DNA of 64,000 bases, taken from NCBI GenBank assembly GCA_044371755.1, contig JBILSZ010000001.1, positions 35,689-99,688 on the forward strand, in the 5' to 3' direction. The stretch is from JAIXWP01 sp044371755 (GTDB taxonomy: Bacteria; Bacteroidota; Bacteroidia; Flavobacteriales_D; Sanyastnellaceae). The notes beneath the pieces are model-generated. The model was not told the origin of the DNA. It worked only from the letters and a program-made list of their open reading frames with translations, and searched no databases. This document shows positions 28,918 to 36,881 of this stretch, in pieces; positions within the stretch are counted from its first letter, which is position 1, and every line of letters begins with the position of its first letter. A program made the translations under genes and the position numbers.

Positions 28918-29553
28918 AAACCGTTCCGCGCAGCTGAGTCTTCTCCTAATCTTCAAACCACTCCTGTAAAACCAGCGCCAGTTGCCACTTCTACTGTTGC
29001 CAATCCAACGATGGTAATGAAAGAAACGGTGAATGCAAGCATCAAACCTTCAGCGGAAAATAGAGCTAAGATCTTTAATAGTCCTGATTTTATTTCTATA
29101 AAACAGCTTACCTCCACTGCCAAAGCAGCGGTGGAGTCGGTGACGCAAACCATCGCGGAGTCTCAACAAGAAGAGCGTTTGAGGACTTTCAATCAACAAG
29201 AGTTTGAGGAGGCTTGGAAAGATTTTACTACAAAGAAGCTTTCCAACAACGCTCTTGCCCAATCTGCCTTTCAGGTGGCACTACTTAAACTGAATGAAGA
29301 TTATTCAGTTGAGGTTTCATTTCCAAGCACTACGCAAGAGTATTACTTCAACGACCTTAAAAGTCAACTTGCGGAGTTTTTGAAAAATGAATACCGCATG
29401 AACGGAATTACTTATTCTGTGCTAGTTCAAAAGAGTGATGAGGTGCGCGTATCGTCGGTGATGAGTGAGAAAGATAAATTTGAAGCAATGCGCGAGAAAA
29501 ATCCAGCTCTGGAAGAATTGCGCAAACGTTTTGGTCTTGAAATTCCGTTTTAA
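28900..29553 (+). CDS. dnaX: dnaX tau-specific C-terminal extension (reached by -1 shift)
   Basis: This frame is open from the A run to TAA 29551-29553 and adds about 214 residues, giving a tau of about 574. It begins with a Pro/Ala/Ser-rich linker (NLQTTPVKPAPVATSTV) and ends in a folded alpha/beta segment (SFPSTTQEYYFNDLKSQLAE, LEELRKRFGLEIPF) like the C-terminal domain of other Bacteroidota DnaX proteins. That domain contacts the polymerase and DnaB in characterised tau. No separate start or promoter is visible, so it is expected only as a fusion. It ends tail-to-tail with the GT4 gene; the stops overlap. Confidence 0.85.
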   Translation, partial: KKKIKIKPFRAAESSPNLQTTPVKPAPVATSTVANPTMVMKETVNASIKPSAENRAKIFNSPDFISIKQLTSTAKAAVESVTQTIAESQQEERLRTFNQQEFEEAWKDFTTKKLSNNALAQSAFQVALLKLNEDYSVEVSFPSTTQEYYFNDLKSQLAEFLKNEYRMNGITYSVLVQKSDEVRVSSVMSEKDKFEAMREKNPALEELRKRFGLEIPF

Positions 29554-30668
29554 TTTCCTTTTGCAAAAGCGATAATCTCTTTTGCAAAATTATCCCAACT
29601 TAATTTTACTTTTAAAGAACTCATGTGCGCCGACCAATGCGTTTTGGGATATTGGAAGAATTTTCGAATTCCAATCTCAATTGCGTTGGCAGTAGGTTCG
29701 GGCACAATGATGCCTGTTTTCTCATCAGTAATAATTTCTTTTAAGCCACCTACGTCCGTAGCAATGATCGGGATTTCAAAGTGAAAAGCAATGGCTGAAA
29801 TTCCACTTTGCGTTGCTGTTTTATACGACAATACTACAGCATCTGAAGCTCCAAATAGCACAGGCACTTCATGGTCAGCAATATAACCTACTTTGAGATA
29901 AACCGAATGTTTGTTCGGTAATTGATTGATTTGATTTTGATATGCATCAAAACTTCCATAAGATTCGCCGGCAATAACGAGTTGATAATCATCACCCAAT
30001 TTGCCAAAAGCATCAATCAATAGATCAAGTCCTTTATAATCACGAATAAATCCAAAGAAAAGAAGTGTTTTCTTGTTTGGGTTTAAGCCAAGTTTGGTGA
30101 TGGCTTGTTCGCGCGGCATGAGCGTTCCAAAGTGATCGTACAAAGGGTGTTCTTTCAATAAGATACGTGCTTCAGGTTTAAGTGATAGGATATCTTGTCT
30201 CACGCTATCACTCATTGCTACGAACATATCATTGCGATTCAAAAAATATTTTGCAAAAGCCTTATCGAAAAATTTACGCTCATGAGGAATAGCATTATCT
30301 ACTATTGTCATGACTTTGGTGCCCTTAGATTGAAGACTACCCGCCACGTATCCAAGGCACGGTGCCATGTATGACATCCAATATTTCATCACCAATAAGT
30401 CAGGTTTTTCAGCAGCGATTTTTGAAGCCGTATTCATCCAATTAAATGGATTTACTGAATCAAGAATGCGCACCGACGGAATGGCATCTGCAATATCATC
30501 GTCAGAAACCATTTGTGTTTTGCCTGGGAATAAAAGTTCAGGATATTGGCGTGTGAAGGTATATGCAGTCACTTGATGTTCCTTCTCCAATGCTCGATAG
30601 AGCGATCCATTGAACTGCGCAATGCCACCTCGAAAAGGATAAAAAGTGGAGAGGTAAGCTATTTTCAT
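29550..30668 (-). CDS. Glycosyltransferase family 4 (GT-B fold)
   Basis: 372 residues. The N-terminus MKIAYLSTFYPFRGGIAQFN and the C-terminal nucleotide-sugar site (FFGFIRDYKGLDLLIDAF, SDAVVLSYKTATQSGISAIA, IIATDVGGLKEIITDEKTG) are typical of retaining GT4 enzymes. The protein should act at the cytoplasmic membrane on lipopolysaccharide or other surface glycans; donor and acceptor are unknown. Its start overlaps the stop of the GT9 gene by 4 bp, so the two are translationally coupled. One ACCGAA-N6-TTCGGT palindrome lies inside, at the codons for P-N-K-H-S-V. Confidence 0.88.
   Translation of the reverse strand: MKIAYLSTFYPFRGGIAQFNGSLYRALEKEHQVTAYTFTRQYPELLFPGKTQMVSDDDIADAIPSVRILDSVNPFNWMNTASKIAAEKPDLLVMKYWMSYMAPCLGYVAGSLQSKGTKVMTIVDNAIPHERKFFDKAFAKYFLNRNDMFVAMSDSVRQDILSLKPEARILLKEHPLYDHFGTLMPREQAITKLGLNPNKKTLLFFGFIRDYKGLDLLIDAFGKLGDDYQLVIAGESYGSFDAYQNQINQLPNKHSVYLKVGYIADHEVPVLFGASDAVVLSYKTATQSGISAIAFHFEIPIIATDVGGLKEIITDEKTGIIVPEPTANAIEIGIRKFFQYPKTHWSAHMSSLKVKLSWDNFAKEIIAFAKGN
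29902..29919. repeat. ACCGAA-N6-TTCGGT palindrome, copy 3
   Basis: Arms 29902-29907 and 29914-29919 around TGTTTG, inside the GT4 gene. Read on the minus strand it encodes P-N-K-H-S-V, the same frame as copy 2 although the two proteins are unrelated. Confidence 0.85.
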
Positions 30669-31759
30669 TTTTTGATGAGTCCGATGATTTCGTTATAAAC
30701 CTGATCTACACTGATATCTTTCATACAATGCACGCTGCGCGTGCATTTGCTGCCATAGTAACAATCGCAACCCGTATGTGGTTCTACGATGACTCCTTGG
30801 CCATACAACTCGAATTCGTATTTATTAAAGATATTATTAAACAAAACCATTTTTTTATCCAGACCAAGTGCTATGTGCATCATCATACTCACAGCCGTCA
30901 CAATCACATCACAATGGCTCACGAGGGCTATGAACTCATCCAATTGAAAATGGCCAGGATAAAAACAACCAGTCGCTTGTACATAGTAGCTGTTGACGTC
31001 GTCTTCATCTTTTCCACCTAAAACTATTGGGTAATATCCGTTCTCTTGAAGTTTTTTAATGAGTGCAATCCAATTTTCTTGCGGCCAAAGGCGCGTTTGC
31101 CAGCGCACTCCACAACCTGTATTAAGTCCGATGATTCTTTTTCCCTCAGCTTCATCACGCAATGAGTTCCACTTTGCCGCGAGCTTTTCGTTATAATTCA
31201 GCTTATATTTTTCTCCTCTAAAATCAAGATGACATATTTCAAATATTTCCTCCAAATAATTTTTAGTGTTGTGCTTAGAAATATTATCAAACAAACCCGT
31301 CACCAATTTGTGTTGAGCCGCGGGTGTAGCCGCGTCTATATGCCTATCTTTTAGAGTAAAACCAAACTTTTCTACACTATCTACCTCAGCGAGTAATGCG
31401 CACGCTTCGATCTCCTTATCAAGATTGATGGCGATGTCGTAGTGTTGAGTTTTTATTTTATAAAAAGACAGAAAATCAGGCGTAAAAATCTCATCGATCA
31501 TTTCTTTTGGAAGCACCGCTGGACTTTGGGTCAACCAAGTGACATGACTGTTGGGATATTCTTGTTTGAGCCGCGTAAGCAGGGGAGTGGTGCGAATCAC
31601 ATCGCCGATGGCTCCAAGTTTTATTATCAGAATGCGCGTTTTTATTTGGTCGTATTCGTTGCATGTAGAACACACTTGGCCGCTTTCTTTGTTGGGTTTG
31701 CAAGGAATGCCTCCACGAAAATGTCTGCAATCGTATTTTATAGCATTATATTCTGACAT
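30665..31759 (-). CDS. Glycosyltransferase family 9 (heptosyltransferase-like)
   Basis: 364 residues. The family start is at ILIIKLGAIGDVIRTTPLL after about 42 residues, and the C-terminal donor site includes GLNTGCGVRWQTRLWPQENW and YPIVLGGKDEDD. GT9 enzymes add ADP-heptose or related sugars to lipopolysaccharide. Before the fold there is a cysteine cluster (CRHFRGGIPCKP, then VCSTCNEY), and near the end another (TGCDCYYGSKC, SVHCMK). I remember similar clusters in Bacteroidota GT9 proteins; a metal or disulfide role is likely but not shown. It is coupled to the GT4 gene. Confidence 0.87.
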   Translation of the reverse strand: MSEYNAIKYDCRHFRGGIPCKPNKESGQVCSTCNEYDQIKTRILIIKLGAIGDVIRTTPLLTRLKQEYPNSHVTWLTQSPAVLPKEMIDEIFTPDFLSFYKIKTQHYDIAINLDKEIEACALLAEVDSVEKFGFTLKDRHIDAATPAAQHKLVTGLFDNISKHNTKNYLEEIFEICHLDFRGEKYKLNYNEKLAAKWNSLRDEAEGKRIIGLNTGCGVRWQTRLWPQENWIALIKKLQENGYYPIVLGGKDEDDVNSYYVQATGCFYPGHFQLDEFIALVSHCDVIVTAVSMMMHIALGLDKKMVLFNNIFNKYEFELYGQGVIVEPHTGCDCYYGSKCTRSVHCMKDISVDQVYNEIIGLIKK

Positions 31760-31829
31760 GGCGCGAAAATAAACTGCTTCTTTGAACTTTCAGCCTTTCT
31801 TATGGTTTTCAGCGTTGTATTATTTCATC

Positions 31830-34226
31830 ATGAAACTCATCATCTCACTATTCACAGCATTATTGCTGTCTAGTTTCGCTTTCGCGCAAGTTATAATTTC
31901 TGGTTCAGTCGTAATTAAAGCGACCAATGAGCCTATCCCTTTTGCTCCTGTAGTTATACAAGGCACCACTTCAGGGGCCACCGCTGACTTGGACGGTAAT
32001 TTCAGCATTACAGGCTTGAAACCAGGGTTGTACAATCTCGAGTGCAACTATGTAGGTTATAAAAAACAAGTTATTTTCGAAATAGAAGTGACTATCGATC
32101 GACCAGCATTTGTGAAGTTTGAATTGGAAGAAGTATCGACAGAGACTAAAACCATTGAAATTGTGGCCTCGGGAGTTTCGAATGTAGAAGAGTCTCCTAT
32201 TTCTGTTCGCACGATTGGAACCAATGAGATTAAGCGAAATCCAGGTGGTAATAGAGATATTTCGCGCGCTATTCGCTCGCTTCCAGGTGTCGCAGCCATT
32301 CCCAGTTTCCGAAATGACATCATCATTCGAGGTGGTGCTGCCAATGAAAATAGATTTTATATCGATGGTATCGAAATTCCAAACATCAACCACTTTGCAA
32401 CACAAGGGGCGAGCGGAGGTCCAGTGGGATTGATAAATGTGGATTTGATTCGCGAGGTGGAATTTTATTCTGGTGCATTCCCTGCTGCACGCGGAAATGC
32501 TCTGAGTTCTGTTTTAGAGTTTGGTTTTAAAGAAGCGAGAAAAGACAAATGGACTGCTAACTTCGTAGTAGGTTCTAGTGATATTGGTGTCACTACCGAA
32601 GGCCCGATAGGAGACAAATCCGGACTCATCGTTTCGGTGAGAAGGAGTTATTTGCAAGGACTCTTCTCTTTACTCGGTCTGCCTTTTTTACCCACTTATA
32701 ACGATATTAATCTCAAATGGAAGTACAATATCAATGAAAAGAATCAAATCACCATTATTGGGGTGGGAGCTTACGATCAATTTCGTTTAAATACCGATTT
32801 AGCAAGCGATACAACTTCAGAAGACTTTCTCAGGAATACTTACATCCTCGACAATCTTGTGGTGAACGAGCAATGGAATTATTCGACCGGTATTAAATGG
32901 GACCGCTTCTCGGAGAAAGGAAGAACTTCACTTATTCTGAGCCGTAATGCGCTTCAAAATGATGCGTTTAAGTACGAAAACAACGATGAAAGTCTGGCTC
33001 GGACATTCGATTATACCAGTCGAGAGACAGAAAATAAATTGCGACTAGAACACAAATTGAACCTGGCCAATGGATGGAAAGTATTAGTTGGCGCGGGTGC
33101 AGAATACGCTCAATTCTCTGTCGGAAATACGGCTTTTGTATTCAATACCTTATTGGATTCCGCAGTGAGACTTATCCAGAATACGTCTTTGGACCTTTTC
33201 AAATACGGTGTATTCGCGCAGAGCAGTAAGACATTGCTCAATAATAAACTCGTTCTATCTGGAGGTTTCCGTTTGGATGGAAGCGACTTTAACACGAGCA
33301 TGAGCAACGCGTTGAATCAGTTTTCACCAAGAATTTCATTGAAATACCGTTTTGCTCCACAATGGAGTTTTAACGCAAACACAGGTATCTACTATCAATT
33401 GCCGACATACACCGCGTTGGGTTTTGAATCCAATGGTTTATTGGTGAATACTGATGCCTCTTATGTGCGAAATGTCCAATATGTGGCGGGCTTTGAATAT
33501 GACTGGTCTGCTCGCAACTCGGTGATTACTGTTGAAGGATTTTATAAGGACTACAGCAATTATCCTATCAGTGTATCCAAAGGTGTGAGCCTCGCCAATC
33601 TCGGTGCTGATTTTGGAGTTATTGGTAATGAAGAGCTTGATTTTATCGGCTTAGGAAGGGCATATGGTGCTGAGTTTTTATTCCAGCAACGCTTTTACCA
33701 AGGTTTTTATGGTATTCTCGCTTACACTTTTGTGCGCAGTGAGTTTACCGACATTCGCGGAGATTATGCGCCATCAAGTTGGGACAGCCGCCATTTGATT
33801 AGTGCTACCGCAGGAAAACAATTTGGAAAAAACTGGGAAATCGGAGGACGTTTCTTATTTAGTGGCGGCCTACCTTACACTCCTGACGATGTAACAAACT
33901 CAATGCTCATCAGCAATTGGGAGAGATTTGGAATTGCGTTGAATGACTGGTCTCGACTCAATTCTCAGCGCATTCAAGCATTTCATCAGTTGGACATTAG
34001 AATCGATAAAAAATGGTTCTTCACCAAATGGTCTTTGAACTTGTTCTTGGATATTCAGAATGTTTACAATAGAGAAAATGAGGTGAAACCATTACTAGAT
34101 GTGGTGCGCAATGGTCAGGGACAACCAGTAGTTGATCCGAATAATCCAAGCAGCTATCAACCTAATTTTATCAGAAATACCAACGGAACTGTATTACCTA
34201 GCATAGGAATCATTATTGAGTTGTAA
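31830..34226 (+). CDS. TonB-dependent receptor with carboxypeptidase-D-like domain
   Basis: 798 residues from ATG 31830, which starts a signal peptide (MKLIISLFTALLLSSFAFAQ). A carboxypeptidase-D regulatory-like domain (ATSGATADLDGNFSITGLKP region, about residues 20-105) precedes the plug (RSLPGVAAIPSFRNDIIIRG, NENRFYIDGIEIPNINHFAT) and a 22-strand-type barrel. No SusD, lipoprotein or transporter partner sits beside it, so the ligand is unknown. It is divergent from the GT9 gene and is followed by the Hsp15-like gene, whose likely promoter covers its stop codon. Confidence 0.9.
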   Translation: MKLIISLFTALLLSSFAFAQVIISGSVVIKATNEPIPFAPVVIQGTTSGATADLDGNFSITGLKPGLYNLECNYVGYKKQVIFEIEVTIDRPAFVKFELEEVSTETKTIEIVASGVSNVEESPISVRTIGTNEIKRNPGGNRDISRAIRSLPGVAAIPSFRNDIIIRGGAANENRFYIDGIEIPNINHFATQGASGGPVGLINVDLIREVEFYSGAFPAARGNALSSVLEFGFKEARKDKWTANFVVGSSDIGVTTEGPIGDKSGLIVSVRRSYLQGLFSLLGLPFLPTYNDINLKWKYNINEKNQITIIGVGAYDQFRLNTDLASDTTSEDFLRNTYILDNLVVNEQWNYSTGIKWDRFSEKGRTSLILSRNALQNDAFKYENNDESLARTFDYTSRETENKLRLEHKLNLANGWKVLVGAGAEYAQFSVGNTAFVFNTLLDSAVRLIQNTSLDLFKYGVFAQSSKTLLNNKLVLSGGFRLDGSDFNTSMSNALNQFSPRISLKYRFAPQWSFNANTGIYYQLPTYTALGFESNGLLVNTDASYVRNVQYVAGFEYDWSARNSVITVEGFYKDYSNYPISVSKGVSLANLGADFGVIGNEELDFIGLGRAYGAEFLFQQRFYQGFYGILAYTFVRSEFTDIRGDYAPSSWDSRHLISATAGKQFGKNWEIGGRFLFSGGLPYTPDDVTNSMLISNWERFGIALNDWSRLNSQRIQAFHQLDIRIDKKWFFTKWSLNLFLDIQNVYNRENEVKPLLDVVRNGQGQPVVDPNNPSSYQPNFIRNTNGTVLPSIGIIIEL

Positions 34227-34231
34227 CTTTG
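34224..34231 (+). promoter_or_regulatory. -7 element of the Hsp15-like gene, over the upstream stop codon
   Basis: TAACTTTG fits TAnnTTTG, and its first three bases are the TAA stop of the TonB receptor. The ATG at 34237 lies only 5 bases later, so a transcript from here would be leaderless. No TTG is seen at the proper -33 distance, so this is tentative. Confidence 0.4.
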
Positions 34232-34236
34232 CGAGG

Positions 34237-34623
34237 ATGAGGGTTGATAAATATTTGTGGTGTATCCGCGCATTCAAGACGAGAACCATCGCCGCTACTT
34301 ATTGCAAGTCAGAAAAGGTATGGGTGAATGGAGAATTGATTAAGGCTTCGAGAGAGCTCAAAATTGGCGATATCATTAAAATCCGCAAAGGTCCTGTTCA
34401 TTTTAGTTTTCAAGTAGTGAGCTTCCCAACAAGTAGGGTGGGGGCAAAGCTTGTTTCAACCTACACACTTGACGTTACCGCTCCCGATGAAATTGAAAAG
34501 ATGGAGCGCATTCGCTTGCAGGCTAACCTCGATAGACCGCGTGGATTGGGAAGACCTACGAAGCGCGATCGCCGCGAGCTCGATGAATTTTTTGACTTTG
34601 ATTTTGAAGATGAAAATATTTGA
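34237..34623 (+). CDS. S4-domain RNA-binding protein, Hsp15 family
   Basis: 128 residues from ATG 34237. The S4 domain occupies about residues 1-65 (MRVDKYLWCIRAFKTRTIAA, CKSEKVWVNGELIKASRELK, IGDIIKIRKG). A basic then acidic tail follows (GRPTKRDRRELDEFFDFDFE), like Hsp15 (HslR) of E. coli, which rescues stalled 50S subunits carrying nascent chains. The Bacteroidota protein may differ in role. It overlaps the following GNAT gene by 14 bp. Confidence 0.88.
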   Translation: MRVDKYLWCIRAFKTRTIAATYCKSEKVWVNGELIKASRELKIGDIIKIRKGPVHFSFQVVSFPTSRVGAKLVSTYTLDVTAPDEIEKMERIRLQANLDRPRGLGRPTKRDRRELDEFFDFDFEDENI

Positions 34624-35056
34624 GGCTAAAAAAATAGCTCCAGAATTGACGCGTCCGCTGCGGCACAAGGTATTGTGGCCGCATATTGAAAAAGTAGAAG
34701 ATTGTATCATTGATATCGATCACCGCTCAGACGCGATTCATCTGGGAGTTTTTGATGACGAAAAAATAATCAGCATCGGAAGTCTTTTCCAAATGGATTC
34801 TCCCAAAATAGCAATCGAAAAACAATATCGATTGCGAGCAATGGCAACAGATCCAGACTATCGCGGACAAAATGCAGGACGAATTCTTATTGAAAAGTCC
34901 TTTGATATATTGAAGGAAAAAGGAGTTGAGGTGCTTTGGTGCGATGCGCGAAAAATTGCTGTGGGATTTTATCAATCGCTCGGTTTTTCTATGCTTCCCG
35001 AAGAATATGAGGTGCCTAAAATTGGCCCGCATTATTTTATGTGGAAAGAGTTGTAG
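34610..35056 (+). CDS. GNAT-family N-acetyltransferase
   Basis: 148 residues from ATG 34610, which begins inside the Hsp15-like gene; earlier in-frame codons lie wholly inside that gene. The acetyl-CoA loop is visible (RAMATDPDYRGQNAGRILIE, motif A), as is the C-terminal motif with VLWCDARKIAVGFYQSLGF. The family acetylates small molecules or protein N-termini; the substrate cannot be predicted. It is probably cotranscribed with the Hsp15-like gene. Confidence 0.85.
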   Translation: MKIFEAKKIAPELTRPLRHKVLWPHIEKVEDCIIDIDHRSDAIHLGVFDDEKIISIGSLFQMDSPKIAIEKQYRLRAMATDPDYRGQNAGRILIEKSFDILKEKGVEVLWCDARKIAVGFYQSLGFSMLPEEYEVPKIGPHYFMWKEL

Positions 35057-35078
35057 AGACTTCTAATGTCTATCTTTG
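35051..35078 (+). promoter_or_regulatory. Probable promoter of the aminotransferase gene
   Basis: TATCTTTG (35071-35078) fits the -7 consensus and a TTG lies 17 bases upstream (35051-35053), slightly short of the usual 19. It lies 22 bp before the ATG at 35101. Confidence 0.6.
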
Positions 35079-35100
35079 CCCGCAATTTAAATTTTCTATC

Positions 35101-36297
35101 ATGCCTTCAGTAAGCAACAAAGCCGTGGCAATGCCTGCCTCTCCGATTCGCAAATTGGTACCTTTTTCAGAAGCAGCCAAAAAAGCTGGTCGTAAGGTTT
35201 ACCATCTGAATATCGGGCAACCAGATATTGAGACGCCAGAAATTGTAATGCAGCGCATCAAAGAGACTCAAATCAAAGTGATTGAGTACAGCAATTCTGA
35301 AGGCATGGCGCAATACCGCACGGGCTTAGTTGATTATTATTCTAGTAAAAATATCCATCTTGATGCATCGGATATCATGATCACCACTGGAGGTTCGGAG
35401 GCATTGGTATTCGCTTTTATGACGTGCTTCAACCCAGGTGACGAGGTGATAATACCAGAGCCATTTTATGCGAATTACAACGGTTTTGCAGTAATGGCAG
35501 GTGTGAAGGTAGTACCCGTGACGGCTACAATAGAAAATGGATTTGCTCTTCCTCCTATCGCTGATTTCGAGTCAAAAATTACAGACAAAACCAAAGGTAT
35601 TTTGATTTGTAATCCTGGCAACCCGACAGGATATCTCTACAGTCAAGACGAATTAGAACAGTTGAGGGATTTGGTTAAAAAAAATGATCTCTTCTTATTC
35701 GCAGATGAAGTTTATAGAGAATTCATGTACGATGGTGCCATTCCACATTCGGTGATGAATTTGGAAGGGCTTGACAATAATGTCATAATGATAGATAGCA
35801 TTAGCAAGCGATATTCCATGTGCGGTGCGCGCATCGGTGCAATGATCACACGCAACAAAGACGTGATGAGCGCTGCGCTCAAATTTGCACAAGCGCGTTT
35901 ATCACCGCCAACCTTCGGTCAGCTTGCTGGTATCGCAGCCCTCGAAACGCCTCAATCATACTTCGATGGCGTCGTCTCAGAATACGTCCACAGACGTGAT
36001 GTATTAGTGGATGGCCTTAACAAAATCGATGGTGTGACTTGTCCTAAACCCCAAGGCGCGTTTTATTGCATCGCCCAACTTCCAATTGATGATTCTGACG
36101 CCTTCTGCCAGTGGATGCTAGAGAAGTTTGAGTACAATAATCAAACAGTAATGATGGCGCCTGCTACAGGCTTCTACGCCACGCCAGGACTTGGTAAAAA
36201 TCAAGTGCGTCTTGCGTACGTTTTAAACATTGAGTCTTTACAAAATGCAGTGAAATGCCTTGAAGAAGCTCTCAAAGTTTATCCTGAAAGGGTTTAA
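35101..36297 (+). CDS. Pyridoxal-phosphate aminotransferase, class I/II (aspartate aminotransferase-like)
   Basis: 398 residues from ATG 35101. Fold-type I aminotransferase: VYHLNIGQPDIETPE at the N-terminus, GGSEALVFAF for phosphate binding, CNPGNPTGYLY, FADEVYREF, and the Schiff-base lysine in SISKRYSMCGARIGAM. The C-terminal arginine region is RLAYVLN. It most resembles aspartate or broad aminotransferases; the amino donor cannot be fixed. It has its own promoter and converges on the Crp-like gene with a 4-bp overlap. Confidence 0.9.
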   Translation: MPSVSNKAVAMPASPIRKLVPFSEAAKKAGRKVYHLNIGQPDIETPEIVMQRIKETQIKVIEYSNSEGMAQYRTGLVDYYSSKNIHLDASDIMITTGGSEALVFAFMTCFNPGDEVIIPEPFYANYNGFAVMAGVKVVPVTATIENGFALPPIADFESKITDKTKGILICNPGNPTGYLYSQDELEQLRDLVKKNDLFLFADEVYREFMYDGAIPHSVMNLEGLDNNVIMIDSISKRYSMCGARIGAMITRNKDVMSAALKFAQARLSPPTFGQLAGIAALETPQSYFDGVVSEYVHRRDVLVDGLNKIDGVTCPKPQGAFYCIAQLPIDDSDAFCQWMLEKFEYNNQTVMMAPATGFYATPGLGKNQVRLAYVLNIESLQNAVKCLEEALKVYPERV

Positions 36298-36881
36298 GAT
36301 TTACTTTTTTCTAAAATATGCTTCTTGACGCGGCTTAGTGCTTCGGGTGTTATACCGAGGTATGAAGCAATGTGGTGTTGAGCCACACGTAACTCCATGT
36401 GTGGATACTTTTTCACCAAGTTCAAATAGCGCTCCTCTGCGCTTTTACTCATGTTCGAAATCATTCGCTGCTGAGAAGCTACCAGTGCATTTTGAACTAA
36501 TATGCGAAATGATCGCTCCAACTTAGGAACTTGAGCGTAAAGCCATTCCATATCTTGGCGATCAAATAAAAACAGTTCACATTCTTCGAGAGCTTCGATG
36601 GTGTAGTCCGCTGGTTGGCCAGTCACAAAACTCATAATGTCACCTGCCTACCAATCCTCAAAGCCTATTTGTACTACGTGTTCATGAGCTTTGTCATCGG
36701 TGTAATACATGCGGAAACAGCCCTTGTTGATATAATACTGATACTTACAAATTTCACCAGCCGCTGATATCACTTCTTTTTTCTTGAAAGTTTTTACATT
36801 TATTTTTTTAGTAATAAAATCAAACTCTGCATTGCTAATGCTGATGCGCCTTTCAAGATGTTTGCGAAGGTTGTCAAACAT
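36294..36881 (-). pseudogene. Crp/Fnr-family regulator with in-frame nonsense codon
   Basis: From ATG 36881 the minus strand encodes a cyclic-nucleotide-binding-like domain (KKEVISAAGEICKYQYYINK, HEHVVQIGFEDW). TAG at 36648-36650 then interrupts it, and the same frame continues with AGDIMSFVTGQPADYTIEAL and a Crp-type helix-turn-helix (VAQHHIASYLGITPEALSRV). The expected residue at the stop is Trp (EDWW), so one G-to-A change (TGG to TAG) explains it. Either the gene is dead, or a C-terminal piece is made by reinitiation at ATG 36635, 13 bases past the stop. Its start overlaps the stop of the T9SS protein gene by one base (TAATG). Confidence 0.85.

Noticed and set aside
29011..29553. Independent 180-residue gene after dnaX
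   Set aside because: The frame is open from the A11 run, lacks its own promoter and has the look of a DnaX tail, so it is annotated as the tau extension.
34451..34609. Longer N-terminus for the GNAT gene
   Set aside because: This stretch lies inside the Hsp15-like gene in another frame and encodes no conserved sequence; the acetyltransferase fold starts at 34610.
36294..36635. C-terminal half of the Crp-like gene as a separate small HTH gene
   Set aside because: It is in frame with the upstream half and separated by a single stop codon; one broken gene is the simpler reading, though reinitiation is noted.
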